Of a DNA stretch of 64,000 nucleotides, positions 43,271 to 53,122 are shown piece after piece (positions within the stretch are counted from its first letter, which is position 1; each line of letters begins with the position of its first letter). The notes below the pieces were generated by a model. The model was not told the origin of the DNA and ran no database searches. It was given only the letters and a program-made list of their open reading frames with translations. The stretch is from Gp6-AA40 sp964505975. GTDB lineage: Bacteria; Acidobacteriota; Vicinamibacteria; Vicinamibacterales; UBA2999. The stretch spans positions 1-64,000 of the forward strand of contig CAZDLW010000002.1 of NCBI GenBank assembly GCA_964505975.1, given 5' to 3'. The translations under genes and the position numbers were made by a program.

Positions 43271-43681
43271 TGGTCCAGACGTCCGCACAGTCCTCAATCT
43301 CCAGTGCCGCAGGTGCTGGAATGGAGATGCGCCCCGCGCCACTCCGGGGCGCGAGGCGGAACGACGAGCAGCCACGCCGAATCGCGAACGAGTCGTGTCA
43401 GGGACCCGGGATGCGGCGATGCCAGCGCCTACCTGATGTTACGCACCCCGGTGATCCGACGTGGCCGCTTACCAGGCGATCAAATCCTGTGCCTCTCGCG
43501 AATGCATCGGAACCCGTTGCTTTGGCTGGATTGGAGCCGAGATCGTCCTCGCCAGGGGGCAGCGGCACAGGTGCACGTAGCGGGCTTGTCTCATGAAGGT
43601 GGCACTGTCATCGGTCACGGACTGCGTGCAACAACAGACTCGAAGATCGCATCGATGACATCGACGATCGGGGCTGGCGCT
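43271..43681. other. Intergenic stretch of 411 bp, nothing recognised
   Basis: The stretch is downstream of glnA and upstream of the lipoprotein gene on the same strand. It was inspected for tRNA, riboswitch and terminator structure; no convincing element was found. Open frames are short and without family features. Confidence 0.4.
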
Positions 43682-45019
43682 TTAGTACGTGCTGAGATAC
43701 CTCTCGATTTCCCACCCGGATACGTGCCTGATGTAGCTGTCCCACTCGGCACGCTTGGCCTCGAGAAAGTGATGGAAGATGTGGTCGCCAAGCGTGTCCC
43801 GGACCAGGTCGTTCTTGGCGAGCTGATCGAGCGCTTCGCTCAGATTTCCCGGCAATTCATCGATGCGCAGGTGTCGGCGCTCGCGGTGACTCATTTTGTA
43901 GATGTTCTTGTTGACCGGAGGGCCCGGATCGAGAGCCGCGTCGATGCCATCCAGGCCCGCGCGCAGCATGACCGCGAAAGCCAGGTACGGGTTGCAGGAG
44001 GGATCCGGCATCCGGAGCTCGATGCGCGTTCCGGCGCCGCGGGCCGCGGGCACACGCACGAGAGGGCTGCGGTTCCTTGTCGACCAGGCGATCGCCGTGG
44101 GGGCCTCATAGCCGGGCACGAGCCGTTTGTACGAGTTGACGAGGGGGTTGGTGATCGCACAGAAGCTCTTCGCGTGTTTGAGCAGGCCTCCGATGTAGTG
44201 CAGGCAGGTGGCGCTCAACGCGCCATCCGCCGCCGCGTCGTGAAAGGCGTTGCGCCCATCGGCGAAGAGCGCCTGGTGCGTATGCATGCCGCTGCCGTTG
44301 ACACCGAACACCGGCTTCGGCATGAACGTGGCGTGCACGCCGTGCCGGCTGGCGACGTTCTTGACAACGAACCGGAACGTGGTGACGTTGTCCGCGGTGA
44401 CCAGCACGTCATCGTGGCGGAAGTCGATCTCATGCTGGCCTGGCGCGACCTCGTGATGAGCCGTCTCCACGTGGAAGCCCATCTGCTCGAGCGTGCGGAT
44501 GATGTCCCGGCGGACGTCTTCCCCGAGGTCGACCGGTGTCAGATCGAAGTACCCGCCCGAGTCGTGCGTGTTTGTCGTGGGCTCGCCGTCGGGACGGCGC
44601 TGAAACAGGAAGAACTCTGCCTCCGGCCCGGCGGTCATGGAGAACCCCTGTGCCGCCGCGAGCACGATCGCCCGCTTGAGGGTCGAGCGTGGGCATCCTG
44701 CGAACGGCGTCCCATCGGGATTACTGACGTCGCAGATGATGCGACCGACGCGGTCGGCGCTGCCGCAGGTCCACGGAAGCACCTCGAACGTGCCCAGGTC
44801 GGGCTTCAGATACATGTCCGATTCCTCAATCCGGACGAAACCTTCTATCGAGGATCCGTCGAAGAGGATTCCGCCGTCGAGCGCTTCCTCGAACTGGCAG
44901 TCGGGGACCTCCACGCTCTTGATGACGCCCAGGATGTCGGTGAACTGGAGTCGCATGAACTTCACTTTTTCCCGTTCGGCACGCTCCAGCACCCGAGCCT
45001 TCAGGTCGTCTGTATGCAT
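43682..45019 (-). CDS. glnA: Glutamine synthetase, type I (GSI-alpha-like)
   Basis: GlnA makes glutamine from glutamate, ammonia and ATP. The protein has ILFDGSSIEGFVRIEESDM, GPEAEFFLF, HHEVAPGQHEIDF, GSGMHTHQAL and the glutamate-binding region ARGAGTRIELRMPDPSCNPY. At 445 residues it lacks the extra segment of the adenylylated GSI-beta type. NKNIYKMSHRERR resembles Bacillus-type enzymes, which are controlled by feedback and protein partners. A CATAAT -10 box seven bases before ATG 45019 suggests a leaderless transcript. No nitrogen regulator is beside it. Confidence 0.95.
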   Translation of the reverse strand: MHTDDLKARVLERAEREKVKFMRLQFTDILGVIKSVEVPDCQFEEALDGGILFDGSSIEGFVRIEESDMYLKPDLGTFEVLPWTCGSADRVGRIICDVSNPDGTPFAGCPRSTLKRAIVLAAAQGFSMTAGPEAEFFLFQRRPDGEPTTNTHDSGGYFDLTPVDLGEDVRRDIIRTLEQMGFHVETAHHEVAPGQHEIDFRHDDVLVTADNVTTFRFVVKNVASRHGVHATFMPKPVFGVNGSGMHTHQALFADGRNAFHDAAADGALSATCLHYIGGLLKHAKSFCAITNPLVNSYKRLVPGYEAPTAIAWSTRNRSPLVRVPAARGAGTRIELRMPDPSCNPYLAFAVMLRAGLDGIDAALDPGPPVNKNIYKMSHRERRHLRIDELPGNLSEALDQLAKNDLVRDTLGDHIFHHFLEAKRAEWDSYIRHVSGWEIERYLSTY

Positions 45020-45026
45020 GGGGCTG

Positions 45027-45032
45027 ATTATG
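45027..45032 (-). promoter_or_regulatory. -10 element of glnA, probable leaderless transcript
   Basis: On the minus strand CATAAT ends seven bases before the A of the start codon, which would place transcription start at or next to the ATG. No Shine-Dalgarno is present. No -35 consensus is obvious. Confidence 0.5.
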
Positions 45033-45229
45033 CCAACTTTTCCCGAATGCCCTCCGTCTAGGTTCTCGAGAGGAGCCGGGAGGCAGACTCACGTGCCGCG
45101 TTCACGGCTCTGGCAGGAGAGAACGTGTGACCGCACCCGATCTCGTCGGATCCTCGAGGCCGTCGGACTGCTTTCGGGGAAGGGAGTGAGCAGTCGGCCA
45201 CGGTCGCGTCCGAACAGGATGAGGCAACC

Positions 45230-46087
45230 ATGACAAAGACAATCATCAGTACAGCTCTGACGGCAGTGTTTGTGACGGTCGGAGTATTCGCCCCCGCTGC
45301 AGGTGCGCAAGTGCGCGTTCAATCCGGTCAAGGGTCTCAGGCGGTGACGGTCTTCACGGGGACCGGGTCCGTATTGGGCGTCTCCGTGCGGGATCTGAGC
45401 GCCGAGGAGATCGCAGCGGCCCGGTTGCCGCAGCCGGGCGGTGCGGTGGTCGAGGAGGTGCGAGAGGAAAGCCCGGCCGCTCGCGGGGGACTCCAGCGAG
45501 CCGATATCGTGGTGGAGTTCGATGGCGAGCGGGTGCGGAGTCGGCAGCACCTTGCGCGTCTGGTGCAAGAGACGCCGCCGGGTCGCACAGTTGCCGCCGT
45601 GGTGCTTCGGGACGGCTCGAGACGCACGCTGAACATCACGCCAGAGGCTCGTACGGGGATGACCATCGATGCCTTGTCGGATCTCGGGCGGGACATCGAG
45701 CGGAGTCTGCGGACGCTCCCCCGTGCGTTCTCCATGGAGCTCGATGTGCCCCGCAGTGTGGTACTGATGACGCCGGGAAGGTTGGGTGCCACCCTGCTCC
45801 CGCTCGATCGGCAATTGGCGCAGTACTTCGGGGCTGCGGAGGGTGTTCTGGTGTCGTCGGTCGACCCGGACACGCCCGCGTCCCGCGCGGGGCTGAGGGC
45901 GGGGGACGTGATTACCGCGGTGAACCAGCGTCAGGTGTCCAGGGTCAGCGATGTGAGCGACGAGGTCCGAAAAGCGCCAGCCGAGTCGGCGCTCGAGTTC
46001 AGAGTGACACGCGAGAAGACGGAAACCGCGCTCGTGGTCACGCTGCCGCCGCCACGCCGCCCGGCCGCGCGTGCGCCGTCGATCTAG
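45230..46087 (+). CDS. Exported protein with two PDZ domains (no protease domain)
   Basis: A signal peptide (TALTAVFVTVGVFAPAAGAQ) is followed by one PDZ domain (about 45-135: VLGVSVRDLSAEE, AVVEEVREESPAARGGLQRADIV) and a second (about 185-275: LGATLLPLDRQLAQYFG, VLVSSVDPDTPASRAGLRAG). The arrangement matches the tail of HtrA/DegQ proteases, but the trypsin-like domain is absent; residues 27-45 contain no catalytic triad. It may be a periplasmic adaptor that binds protein C-termini. It is transcribed divergently from glnA. Confidence 0.85.
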   Translation: MTKTIISTALTAVFVTVGVFAPAAGAQVRVQSGQGSQAVTVFTGTGSVLGVSVRDLSAEEIAAARLPQPGGAVVEEVREESPAARGGLQRADIVVEFDGERVRSRQHLARLVQETPPGRTVAAVVLRDGSRRTLNITPEARTGMTIDALSDLGRDIERSLRTLPRAFSMELDVPRSVVLMTPGRLGATLLPLDRQLAQYFGAAEGVLVSSVDPDTPASRAGLRAGDVITAVNQRQVSRVSDVSDEVRKAPAESALEFRVTREKTETALVVTLPPPRRPAARAPSI

Positions 46088-46190
46088 AGATCACCGCCCG
46101 CGCTTCTGGCACGTGTCCCGGGCGCGCGGTTCGAGCACAGTGCGGGCCCCGGGCTGCTCGGCTCGCACCGGACGCGCGCACCCGGCCGCG

Positions 46191-48011
46191 TCACTCGACG
46201 GGCCTGAGAGGAATGTGCGTACCGATGCCGGGCGCATTCTCCATCTGCACGTTGTGTCCTTTCACCGGCGGCAGATCCTGGAACATGAAGTCCCACTTCC
46301 ACCGCTCCGACGGATTCGACGCCTGCAACCAGGTACGCGCTGGAACCGGACGCGCGAACGCGAGTTGATCCGCTTGCGCGTACGGCGTATTGGGCAGAGC
46401 CGCGGCGATGGCCCGCCGCACATCGGTGGAGGTCTGATACGCGAGCGGCAATCCCAACGCCCGCGCCAGGCTCGCCAGAATCTCCCAATCCTCTCGCGCA
46501 TCGCCAACGGGCGCGATCGCGCGGGAGGCACCCTGGACCCGGCCCTGATCGTTCGTGTAGGTGCCGTCTTTCTCGACGAACGTGGCTCCAGGGAGCACGA
46601 TGTCCGCAACCGACACGAGCGGTGTCGTCACCACGCCTTGCGCGATCAGCAGAGGCAGGACGCCGTTCCGGCGGGCCTCGACCAACCATGACACCTCGCC
46701 AAGCGAGCCTTCGGGGCCGGGGTCGATCACGTACACGGCTCTGACCCGTCCCGATTCGACGACGGCCCGGAGGGCCGAGAGATTAGGCTCCCCGCCTTCG
46801 TTTCCATCGCCCACGGCGTAACCGAGGTCGCGGGCCCCAGTCACATTGGGAGCGTTCGTGGGTGGAATGGAAAACGCCGTCTGAGCGGGCTGAGATTTAC
46901 TCGAATGGGTCCAACCGATCGTGACGACAGCGAGGCCGTCCTGGCCGAGCAGGCCCTGCACGGTCTCCCGGAGCACGAACAGTTCCTCGGTGGCTGCGTG
47001 TGCGGAAACCAGGAATCGCACCGACCCGGGGTCGGCCGATCCCGCCTCCCGAAGACGATCGCGGAGGATCACTTCGACATCGCGCCACGGCATCGCCTCG
47101 AGACGCCCTTCCCGCCGCAGCATCGGAGCGCGCAGGCGCGTGTCGCCCTCAATCCATCGGTACCCGAACCGGCCGATGTCGCACATCCAGTAGCTGTTGA
47201 CGTCAGGGTTGAATCGTGGGGTGATCCGCACGAGCTGTGAGGCCTTGGCCCACTCGGGTTTGGCCTTCAACCACACACTCGTGTTGCAGCCCTTCGAGCA
47301 CAGTGTGCAGACGGTATCCACGACACCCGGGTTGTCCCAGGGACGGCTCTTGAACCGGTAGTCCCGCGTCGTAATGGCGCCGACCGGGCAAACGTCCATG
47401 AGGTTGCCCGACAGCAGCGAGTGCACGCCCTCCTCGCGAAACGTGGCAATCTCGCTCCCGTACCCGCGATCGACGATGTTGATCTGTGCATCACCGTCGA
47501 TCTCGCGCATGAAACGCACGCACCGCGTGCACAGAATGCAACGGTTTCGATTCAGCATCAGGGTGGGCCCGAAATCGACATCGGCTTTCACCCCTTCACC
47601 GTCGAACACCCGGCGTGGAAAGTCCATTCGACTTTCGGCCGGACCGAAGGAATACGAGAAGTCCTGAAGGGGGCATTCGCCACCTTTGTCGCAGACCGGG
47701 CAGTCCAAGGGATGGTTCAACAGGAGGAACTCGAACACGCTCGCGCGCGCCTGCACGACGTCGGGCTCACGCGTCAGTACGACCATGCCGTCGGTGCACA
47801 CTGTCGAGCAGGACGTTTGGAGCTTGGGCATCTTCTCGATCCGGACGATGCAGACTCGACAGGACCCATCGACGCCAAGGCCGGGGTGATAGCAGTAGTA
47901 GGGGAGCGAGATACCAGCTTCAATGGCTGCCTGCAGCACGGTCTTGCCCTTTGCGACCGTGATCTGCCGACCGTCGATGGTCAGTGGGACCGTTTCCATA
48001 GCCGCCATCAT
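46191..48011 (-). CDS. nuoG: NADH-quinone oxidoreductase subunit G (NuoG-like), isolated
   Basis: This is an iron-sulfur subunit of complex I. The N-terminal 2Fe-2S domain has YCYHPGLGVDGSCRVC. The His-Cys 4Fe-4S site is HPLDCPVCDKGGECPLQD. Another cluster motif is RCILCTRCVRF, and CTLCSKGCNTSVW starts the molybdopterin-type domain. At about 600 residues it is shorter than E. coli NuoG. No other nuo gene is adjacent: an M1 peptidase is upstream and a convergent PDZ gene downstream. ATG 47999 (METVPLTIDG) is likely the true start because TATGAT precedes it by seven bases; the longer start adds only MMAA. Confidence 0.9.
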   Translation of the reverse strand: MMAAMETVPLTIDGRQITVAKGKTVLQAAIEAGISLPYYCYHPGLGVDGSCRVCIVRIEKMPKLQTSCSTVCTDGMVVLTREPDVVQARASVFEFLLLNHPLDCPVCDKGGECPLQDFSYSFGPAESRMDFPRRVFDGEGVKADVDFGPTLMLNRNRCILCTRCVRFMREIDGDAQINIVDRGYGSEIATFREEGVHSLLSGNLMDVCPVGAITTRDYRFKSRPWDNPGVVDTVCTLCSKGCNTSVWLKAKPEWAKASQLVRITPRFNPDVNSYWMCDIGRFGYRWIEGDTRLRAPMLRREGRLEAMPWRDVEVILRDRLREAGSADPGSVRFLVSAHAATEELFVLRETVQGLLGQDGLAVVTIGWTHSSKSQPAQTAFSIPPTNAPNVTGARDLGYAVGDGNEGGEPNLSALRAVVESGRVRAVYVIDPGPEGSLGEVSWLVEARRNGVLPLLIAQGVVTTPLVSVADIVLPGATFVEKDGTYTNDQGRVQGASRAIAPVGDAREDWEILASLARALGLPLAYQTSTDVRRAIAAALPNTPYAQADQLAFARPVPARTWLQASNPSERWKWDFMFQDLPPVKGHNVQMENAPGIGTHIPLRPVE

Positions 48012-48012
48012 A
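48007..48012 (-). promoter_or_regulatory. -10 element of nuoG, probable leaderless transcript
   Basis: TATGAT on the minus strand ends seven bases before ATG 47999. The implied start point coincides with the initiation codon of METVPLTI, which also matches the usual NuoG N-terminus. Confidence 0.5.
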
Positions 48013-48065
48013 TCAAGGGGGGAGGGGGGAGGTGGAAGCAGGGGAGGGCGAGGGCGATGCGTCTC

Positions 48066-50744
48066 CTATCGTATCTCCGAGAATTCGCCCAGTGCAGCCG
48101 AGTCGTTGTTGACTTGCACCCGGCGTACCTGCCCTGATGTGGGAATCGACTGCTCGACGACCGACTCGGTGATCTTCACGACGATGTCCTCCGTACGACC
48201 GTCGGTGTACGTCAGCGTGACGGTGACGGGTACGTCGAACACGAGGTCCCCGATCTGGTGGAAGCGCACGTGCACGGCTCCGCTCCCAATGGTCGTGCTG
48301 TACCGAAGGCGAGGGATTCCTGTCCCGTGAATCCAGCGCTCGAAGAACCGGTCGAGCTCGAGACCGGACACGCGTTCGAACGCACGCTGAAGGTCGTCGG
48401 TCCCGGCTTTCTGATATCGCCGATCTTCATAGAATGCGCGAAGCCCGCTGAAGAACATGTCGTCGCCGACGAGACGACGGAGCATATGGAGCACAGCCGC
48501 GCCCTTGTTGTAGACGAGGGCCCGGTAGGTGCGGAGATCCTCCTTGATGTGTCCGAGCCGGTACCCCAGATGGACGGGCCCCTGGTCCGACTGCGACAGC
48601 GCCCAGCGGCGGAACTGCCGGAGCATGTCGTGGAAGACTCGGTCGCCGCGGGTCTCGTGTGCGTAGAGCGCCGCGAAGTACTGCGCGAAGCCCTCGCTGA
48701 TCCATTGCTCGTGGTAATTCTTCCAGCCAACCGCCTGCCCCCACCACTGATGGGCGAGTTCGTGCGCCAGAAAGAACTCCGGGAAGTTGTCGAACGCGGC
48801 CGGATCGTTTCGCCAGGTGATGTTGGGATTCGGAATCGGATCGTAGAGCATGACGAAGAAAGCAGGAGCGTGTCCGCCAGGCAGTTCGCTCTCCACGACC
48901 GCCACCGTCAACGCCCGGTACGGCGCCTCCCCCATCAGCCGCGAGTAGAACCGCATGATGTCTTCGGTTGGCTGCACGAGCGACCGCGCCCGCCCCTGCT
49001 GCCGGGGGGTCGACTCGATCAGGATATCCACCCGGACCGTCTCCGCACCCGTGCCATCTTCGTCGTGCAGCGACACGACAGTCTCGGCTACGCGCACGAA
49101 CCGGCTCACGATCAGGGCGAGATACCGCACGGGCTGGTTGGTCCGGAATACGAACGCGTTGCCCTCCGGCAACGTCAGCAGATCGCGAAGGGTGACGGCG
49201 TCACTCCCGGTGACGGGCTCGCCCGAGGCGACGCAGCCGTAGCCGCGGGGCACGGTGATGCGCATGGTCGCCGTCGCGTAATCGGAGACAGGATTCTGCG
49301 GGTACCAGAACGAACGGCTGCTGAGCAGATAGTGAGGCTCCAGTCGGGCGGGTGCGAATTCGTTCGGGGGCCGGGGACTGTCCTGCGCCACGGCCAAGGT
49401 GTCGATGTCGGCTTGGTGGGAGGGCAGCTGACCGGAGTAGGTGACGACGAGCGTCACATCCGAGTCCTGCATGGCGGGTCGCGGCAAGTTGACCAGAATC
49501 ATGTTCTGGTTCCTGATGCGCAGATGCAGCAGCCGCCCGTACTCGACGCTCGTGACCCCCGACACGGCGAGGGGCTCCGCCAGGCGCAGCAGAATCGTGG
49601 AGATCATCGGTGCCCGGACACGCAGCATCAGCCGCACGCGGCCCTGGAGTAGCTGCCGATCGGGGACGATTGAGGCCTCGATGTTGTAATCGAGGACATC
49701 GTAGTCTCGCAGCGCGTCATCGCTGTAGAAGCGCCCTCGCGCCTCGATCTTCGGCAACGATGCGTACAGAGCAATCGTTCGACGCCGGTCGCGTTGATAG
49801 AGGCTGATGTCTTCCGCCTGCGAGGCAGACAGCGAGTACGTCAGCGTATCGTAACGACGTGTCCGCACCTCGGCGAGGAAGTCCCCGGCGGGGGGCAACA
49901 GATGCCAGGGATCGCGGCTCAGATCCTGCAGGTCGACGTGGAACGACTTCGGCGATTCACGATCGAAGACCTGCTGCGCCTGTCGAATCGACCGCTGATC
50001 GGGCGTGGTGGGCGTCAGGCGTTCAATCGACGTGCGGCGTCGATAGTCGGATGGACCGATGCGTACAAATGCGTGCTCGAACGGCGTGACGAGCGTCTGA
50101 TTGCCCGAGAAGATTCGCAACTGGACCTGCTCGGCTTCGGGCCGCGGCGAGAAGCGCATCTGTCCCCGACCGAGGAGCACGAGCCCGGTGACCCCATCGT
50201 CGCTCTCCACGTGAAACACCGTTCCATCGAGCGTCAGACGCAGATCCTCTGAGGTCAGTTCGAAGTCCCGTGCTTCATACGCCGTAGACGTATTGAGCCG
50301 CAGCCGGTGCAACCCTTCCACCGCGCTCATCCCTTCCATCCGGACAATCCGCCAGGAGTCGGCGTCGCCGTTCGAGGGTCGTTGCACTTCCATGCCGGCC
50401 GTCACGATACGCGCAGTTCCAGAGCGCTCCGCGAACACTTCCACGACAACCTGATAGCCGTCGCCCTCTGGCACTCCCTCGAGCATGGCCCGATCGCGCT
50501 CGCGTAGAACCGATCGGATGGCGCCCGCGGTGAAGAGCTCGCGCTCGTAACGTTCGAGTTGCTCCTCGGTGACCGCCGAGAACAGGGAGGGAAACGCAGC
50601 CCGATCGTCTGCGCTCAGGATCAACTCGAGGCGGGTCAGGAGGCGCGCGACCGGATCGTCGAGCGCAGTCTGCGCGCCGAGCTGGGCCGCTGGGCCCAGG
50701 ACGAGGAGAACGCACACGACAGATGTGAGTAGTCGCAGAAACAC
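48066..50744 (-). CDS. Exported M1 family aminopeptidase-like metallopeptidase
   Basis: This is a zinc peptidase with a signal peptide (TSVVCVLLVLGPAAQLGAQ). The catalytic motif HELAHQWW (near residue 657) is followed by the downstream zinc ligand in ISEGFAQYFAALYAHE. The exopeptidase motif GAMEN is replaced by a GGHAP-containing segment, as in many bacterial M1 relatives, so substrate preference is uncertain. The first roughly 350 residues form an additional beta-rich N-terminal region before the M1 N-terminal domain, making the protein long (892 aa). GTG 50744 is the likely start. Confidence 0.9.
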   Translation of the reverse strand: MFLRLLTSVVCVLLVLGPAAQLGAQTALDDPVARLLTRLELILSADDRAAFPSLFSAVTEEQLERYERELFTAGAIRSVLRERDRAMLEGVPEGDGYQVVVEVFAERSGTARIVTAGMEVQRPSNGDADSWRIVRMEGMSAVEGLHRLRLNTSTAYEARDFELTSEDLRLTLDGTVFHVESDDGVTGLVLLGRGQMRFSPRPEAEQVQLRIFSGNQTLVTPFEHAFVRIGPSDYRRRTSIERLTPTTPDQRSIRQAQQVFDRESPKSFHVDLQDLSRDPWHLLPPAGDFLAEVRTRRYDTLTYSLSASQAEDISLYQRDRRRTIALYASLPKIEARGRFYSDDALRDYDVLDYNIEASIVPDRQLLQGRVRLMLRVRAPMISTILLRLAEPLAVSGVTSVEYGRLLHLRIRNQNMILVNLPRPAMQDSDVTLVVTYSGQLPSHQADIDTLAVAQDSPRPPNEFAPARLEPHYLLSSRSFWYPQNPVSDYATATMRITVPRGYGCVASGEPVTGSDAVTLRDLLTLPEGNAFVFRTNQPVRYLALIVSRFVRVAETVVSLHDEDGTGAETVRVDILIESTPRQQGRARSLVQPTEDIMRFYSRLMGEAPYRALTVAVVESELPGGHAPAFFVMLYDPIPNPNITWRNDPAAFDNFPEFFLAHELAHQWWGQAVGWKNYHEQWISEGFAQYFAALYAHETRGDRVFHDMLRQFRRWALSQSDQGPVHLGYRLGHIKEDLRTYRALVYNKGAAVLHMLRRLVGDDMFFSGLRAFYEDRRYQKAGTDDLQRAFERVSGLELDRFFERWIHGTGIPRLRYSTTIGSGAVHVRFHQIGDLVFDVPVTVTLTYTDGRTEDIVVKITESVVEQSIPTSGQVRRVQVNNDSAALGEFSEIR

Positions 50745-50811
50745 AGCACTCCGGTCCTGACAAAGTACTACGACGCGGACGGCCTACGTTCGTACTGTCA
50801 ATTAGACGCGA

Positions 50812-52047
50812 TCAGGCGAGGGGGGGAAAGGGGGAGCGCCCGGTCCGCTCCCGCGCGCGGTCCCCGGTCAGCAGAGCCAGCTCGCGCCCGATCCTGGCGA
50901 AACAGTCCAGTGCGAACTGGAGCTGCTCACGTGTGTGCGTGGCCGTGACAATCGTGCGGACCCGCGCCTTCCCGCGCGGCACCGTCGGAAAGGCGATGCC
51001 CTGGGCGAACACGCCTTCCTCGAAGAGGCGATCCGACAGCTTCATGGCCAGAGCCTCGTCTCCCACAATCACCGGGGTAATCGGGCTCTCGCTCGCACCC
51101 GTGTCGAATCCGAGCGCCTCGAGGCCGGCCTTGAAGAATCGTGTGTTCTCCCACAGCCGCTCCATCCATTGCGGCTCGGTCTGCAGCACGTCCAGTGCCG
51201 CCAGGCAGGCGGCGGTGACCGAGGGCGGATGGGATGTCGAGAACAGGAATGGCCGAGCGCGGTGGTGCAAGAACTCGATCAGCGAGGTCGATCCAGCCAC
51301 ATAGCCCCCGAGCGCGCCGAGGGCCTTGGACAGCGTGCCGACCTGGACATCGACGCGACCGTGCAGGCCGAAGTGATCCACGGTGCCGCGCCCATATCTG
51401 CCGAAGACTCCGCTCGCGTGTGCATCGTCCACCATCATGATGCAGCCGAATTCGTCGGCCAGATCACACAGCGCCGGCAGGGCACCGAGGTCGCCGTCCA
51501 TACTGAACACCCCGTCGGTGATGATGAGCGCGCGCCGGCTCCGGGGTAGGCCCTCCAGGATTCGGCGTGCGGCATCGACGTCCCGATGGGGAAACACCTT
51601 GATTGCGGCCCGGCTCAGCCGTGCACCGTCGATGATGCTGGCATGATTCAGCTCGTCCGAGATGATGACATCCTCACGCCCCAGCAGGGCGGCGACCGTG
51701 CCGGCGTTGGCCGCAAAGCCGCTCTGAAAGACCACGGCCGCCGGGGTCTGTTTGAACAGCGCCAGACGACGCTCGAGCTCCATGTGAAGGCGCATCGTGC
51801 CGGCGATTGGGCGGACCGAGGCGGTTCCGACACCCAGTGCCTGAAGCGCCTCCGCTGCGCGCTGACGCAGCATCGGATGCGTGGTCAGTCCCAGGTAGTT
51901 GTTCGAGGAAAGGTTGACGACGGAGTGATGATCGATCGTGGCTGCGGCTGTCTGTTCGCCGTCGAGCACACGGAGCTGGCGAAACAGCCCGTCCTTTCGC
52001 AGCAGCGCCAGCTCGGCATCCAGGTAGGCAAGCGGGTCGTTGCGCAT
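50812..52047 (-). CDS. Alpha-oxoamine synthase family PLP enzyme (BioF/Kbl-like)
   Basis: This enzyme condenses an amino acid with an acyl-CoA (or acyl-ACP). Features are NLSSNNYLGL near the N-terminus, a SVRPIAGTMRLHMELERRLA block, the aspartate in MMVDDAHASGVFGRYGRG, and the PLP lysine in GTLSKALGALGGYVAG. The set includes 8-amino-7-oxononanoate synthase, glycine C-acetyltransferase and serine palmitoyltransferase-like enzymes. No biotin genes or threonine dehydrogenase are adjacent, so the acyl donor cannot be assigned. The start at ATG 52047 gives the usual length. Confidence 0.88.
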   Translation of the reverse strand: MRNDPLAYLDAELALLRKDGLFRQLRVLDGEQTAAATIDHHSVVNLSSNNYLGLTTHPMLRQRAAEALQALGVGTASVRPIAGTMRLHMELERRLALFKQTPAAVVFQSGFAANAGTVAALLGREDVIISDELNHASIIDGARLSRAAIKVFPHRDVDAARRILEGLPRSRRALIITDGVFSMDGDLGALPALCDLADEFGCIMMVDDAHASGVFGRYGRGTVDHFGLHGRVDVQVGTLSKALGALGGYVAGSTSLIEFLHHRARPFLFSTSHPPSVTAACLAALDVLQTEPQWMERLWENTRFFKAGLEALGFDTGASESPITPVIVGDEALAMKLSDRLFEEGVFAQGIAFPTVPRGKARVRTIVTATHTREQLQFALDCFARIGRELALLTGDRARERTGRSPFPPLA

Positions 52048-52068
52048 GGCGCGGGATACGCTGCAAGC

Positions 52069-52866
52069 CTACGACTGCCCGATGACCGGTTCGCGAAATC
52101 CAAACACCAGGTAGGCACGGGCATCGACCGACTCACCGTTCCAACGCGCCGGTTCGAATTGCCACCGGGAGGCGGCTTCGAGTGCGGCCGCGTTGAACCC
52201 GGATCCGGACGAATACGCCACGGAAGTCGCCTGCACTTCACCATTGCCCCTCACGAGAACCTCCACGATCACCACACCATCGCCACGTGCACGCGGGGGA
52301 TACGCCGGCGGCGAAGTCGTCACGGGCCAGAGCGGCTGTTCGGAGCCAGCCGGGCTTCGTGAAGGCGGTCGTGCACCGAAGGCCGGCGTGTCGTAGAGCA
52401 TGGCAGGTCGGTAGATCGCGGCCACCAGAACCTGCGAGCTCGTCGGAGCCTCGTCGACAGTGGCAGGCGCGAATCGCCAGCTCGAGATGGCGCTGCGGAG
52501 CAGGCCGGCGAGCGGCTCGGTGCCGCGAGTCATCTGGATTGCCGTGACGGTTCCCGAAGGGCCGACGGTCGCGCTCAGCAGGGCTTCCGACCAGCCAACC
52601 ACCTGCGGTGGAGGAAGCGGAGCTGGCCCGTCGAGGAGCCGCGCGGGAACGAAGTGAAGAGTGGACTCGAGCAGCGCCAAGCCGAGCACGCCGGCGAGCG
52701 CCGGGGCCCTCAGCGTTCGGCCACGTCGAGGCCGCATCCATCCGCCGTTGCCTCCGGAGTGAGACGAGGATGGACGGGCGCCCGCTATGAGTCGTGCAGA
52801 AGTGGGCTGATCGATGACCGGCGGTGGATGCCCAACGCACTGATCCGGCGCCTCGCAGTAGCGCAT
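52069..52866 (-). CDS. TonB family protein (energy transducer-like)
   Basis: One N-terminal membrane segment (APALAGVLGLALLESTLHFV) is followed by a periplasmic region and a canonical TonB C-terminal domain (GVVIVEVLVRGNGEVQATSV, GFNAAALEAASRWQFEPA, ARAYLVFGF). A partial second copy of the fold lies before it (LLSATVGPSGTVTAIQMTRG to SSWRFAPA). It may power TonB-dependent receptors such as the Oar-like protein in this window. ATG 52866 is chosen because CGGAGG lies five bases upstream on the minus strand; ATG 52737 would start directly before the membrane segment. No exbB/exbD genes are adjacent. Confidence 0.8.
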   Translation of the reverse strand: MRYCEAPDQCVGHPPPVIDQPTSARLIAGARPSSSHSGGNGGWMRPRRGRTLRAPALAGVLGLALLESTLHFVPARLLDGPAPLPPPQVVGWSEALLSATVGPSGTVTAIQMTRGTEPLAGLLRSAISSWRFAPATVDEAPTSSQVLVAAIYRPAMLYDTPAFGARPPSRSPAGSEQPLWPVTTSPPAYPPRARGDGVVIVEVLVRGNGEVQATSVAYSSGSGFNAAALEAASRWQFEPARWNGESVDARAYLVFGFREPVIGQS

Positions 52867-53111
52867 AATCTCCTCCGCAGCCGGTCGAGGCTCTGATGTT
52901 CTCGTCGCGACCGAGTCCTCGATCGGTCTCCAGCGCTTCTTGCGTGCGTGCGCGCCGGACCGCACTGAGGGACCGGCAACGAGTCCCGGATCCGCGTTTC
53001 GCGCCGCAGAGCGGTCCAGACGTGTGCCTGCGTTGCCTCGCTGAGCGTTTATAGCATGTTCCCCGGCGGTACTGCCTCAGGATCGCCGTTCGAAGGACGT
53101 TATCTGCAGAG

Positions 53112-53117
53112 TAAGAT
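53112..53117 (+). promoter_or_regulatory. Putative -10 element of the aminotransferase gene
   Basis: TAAGAT lies five bases before ATG 53123 and 29 bases before ATG 53147. AGGAG at 53132-53136 is ten bases upstream of ATG 53147. Together these suggest translation from 53147 with a short leader, or leaderless translation from 53123. Confidence 0.4.
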
Positions 53118-53122
53118 GAAGC

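Noticed and set aside
42908..45061. 717-codon plus-strand frame opposite the lipoprotein and glnA genes
   Set aside because: It is the antisense of glnA, whose motifs are unambiguous; the translation has shadow composition.
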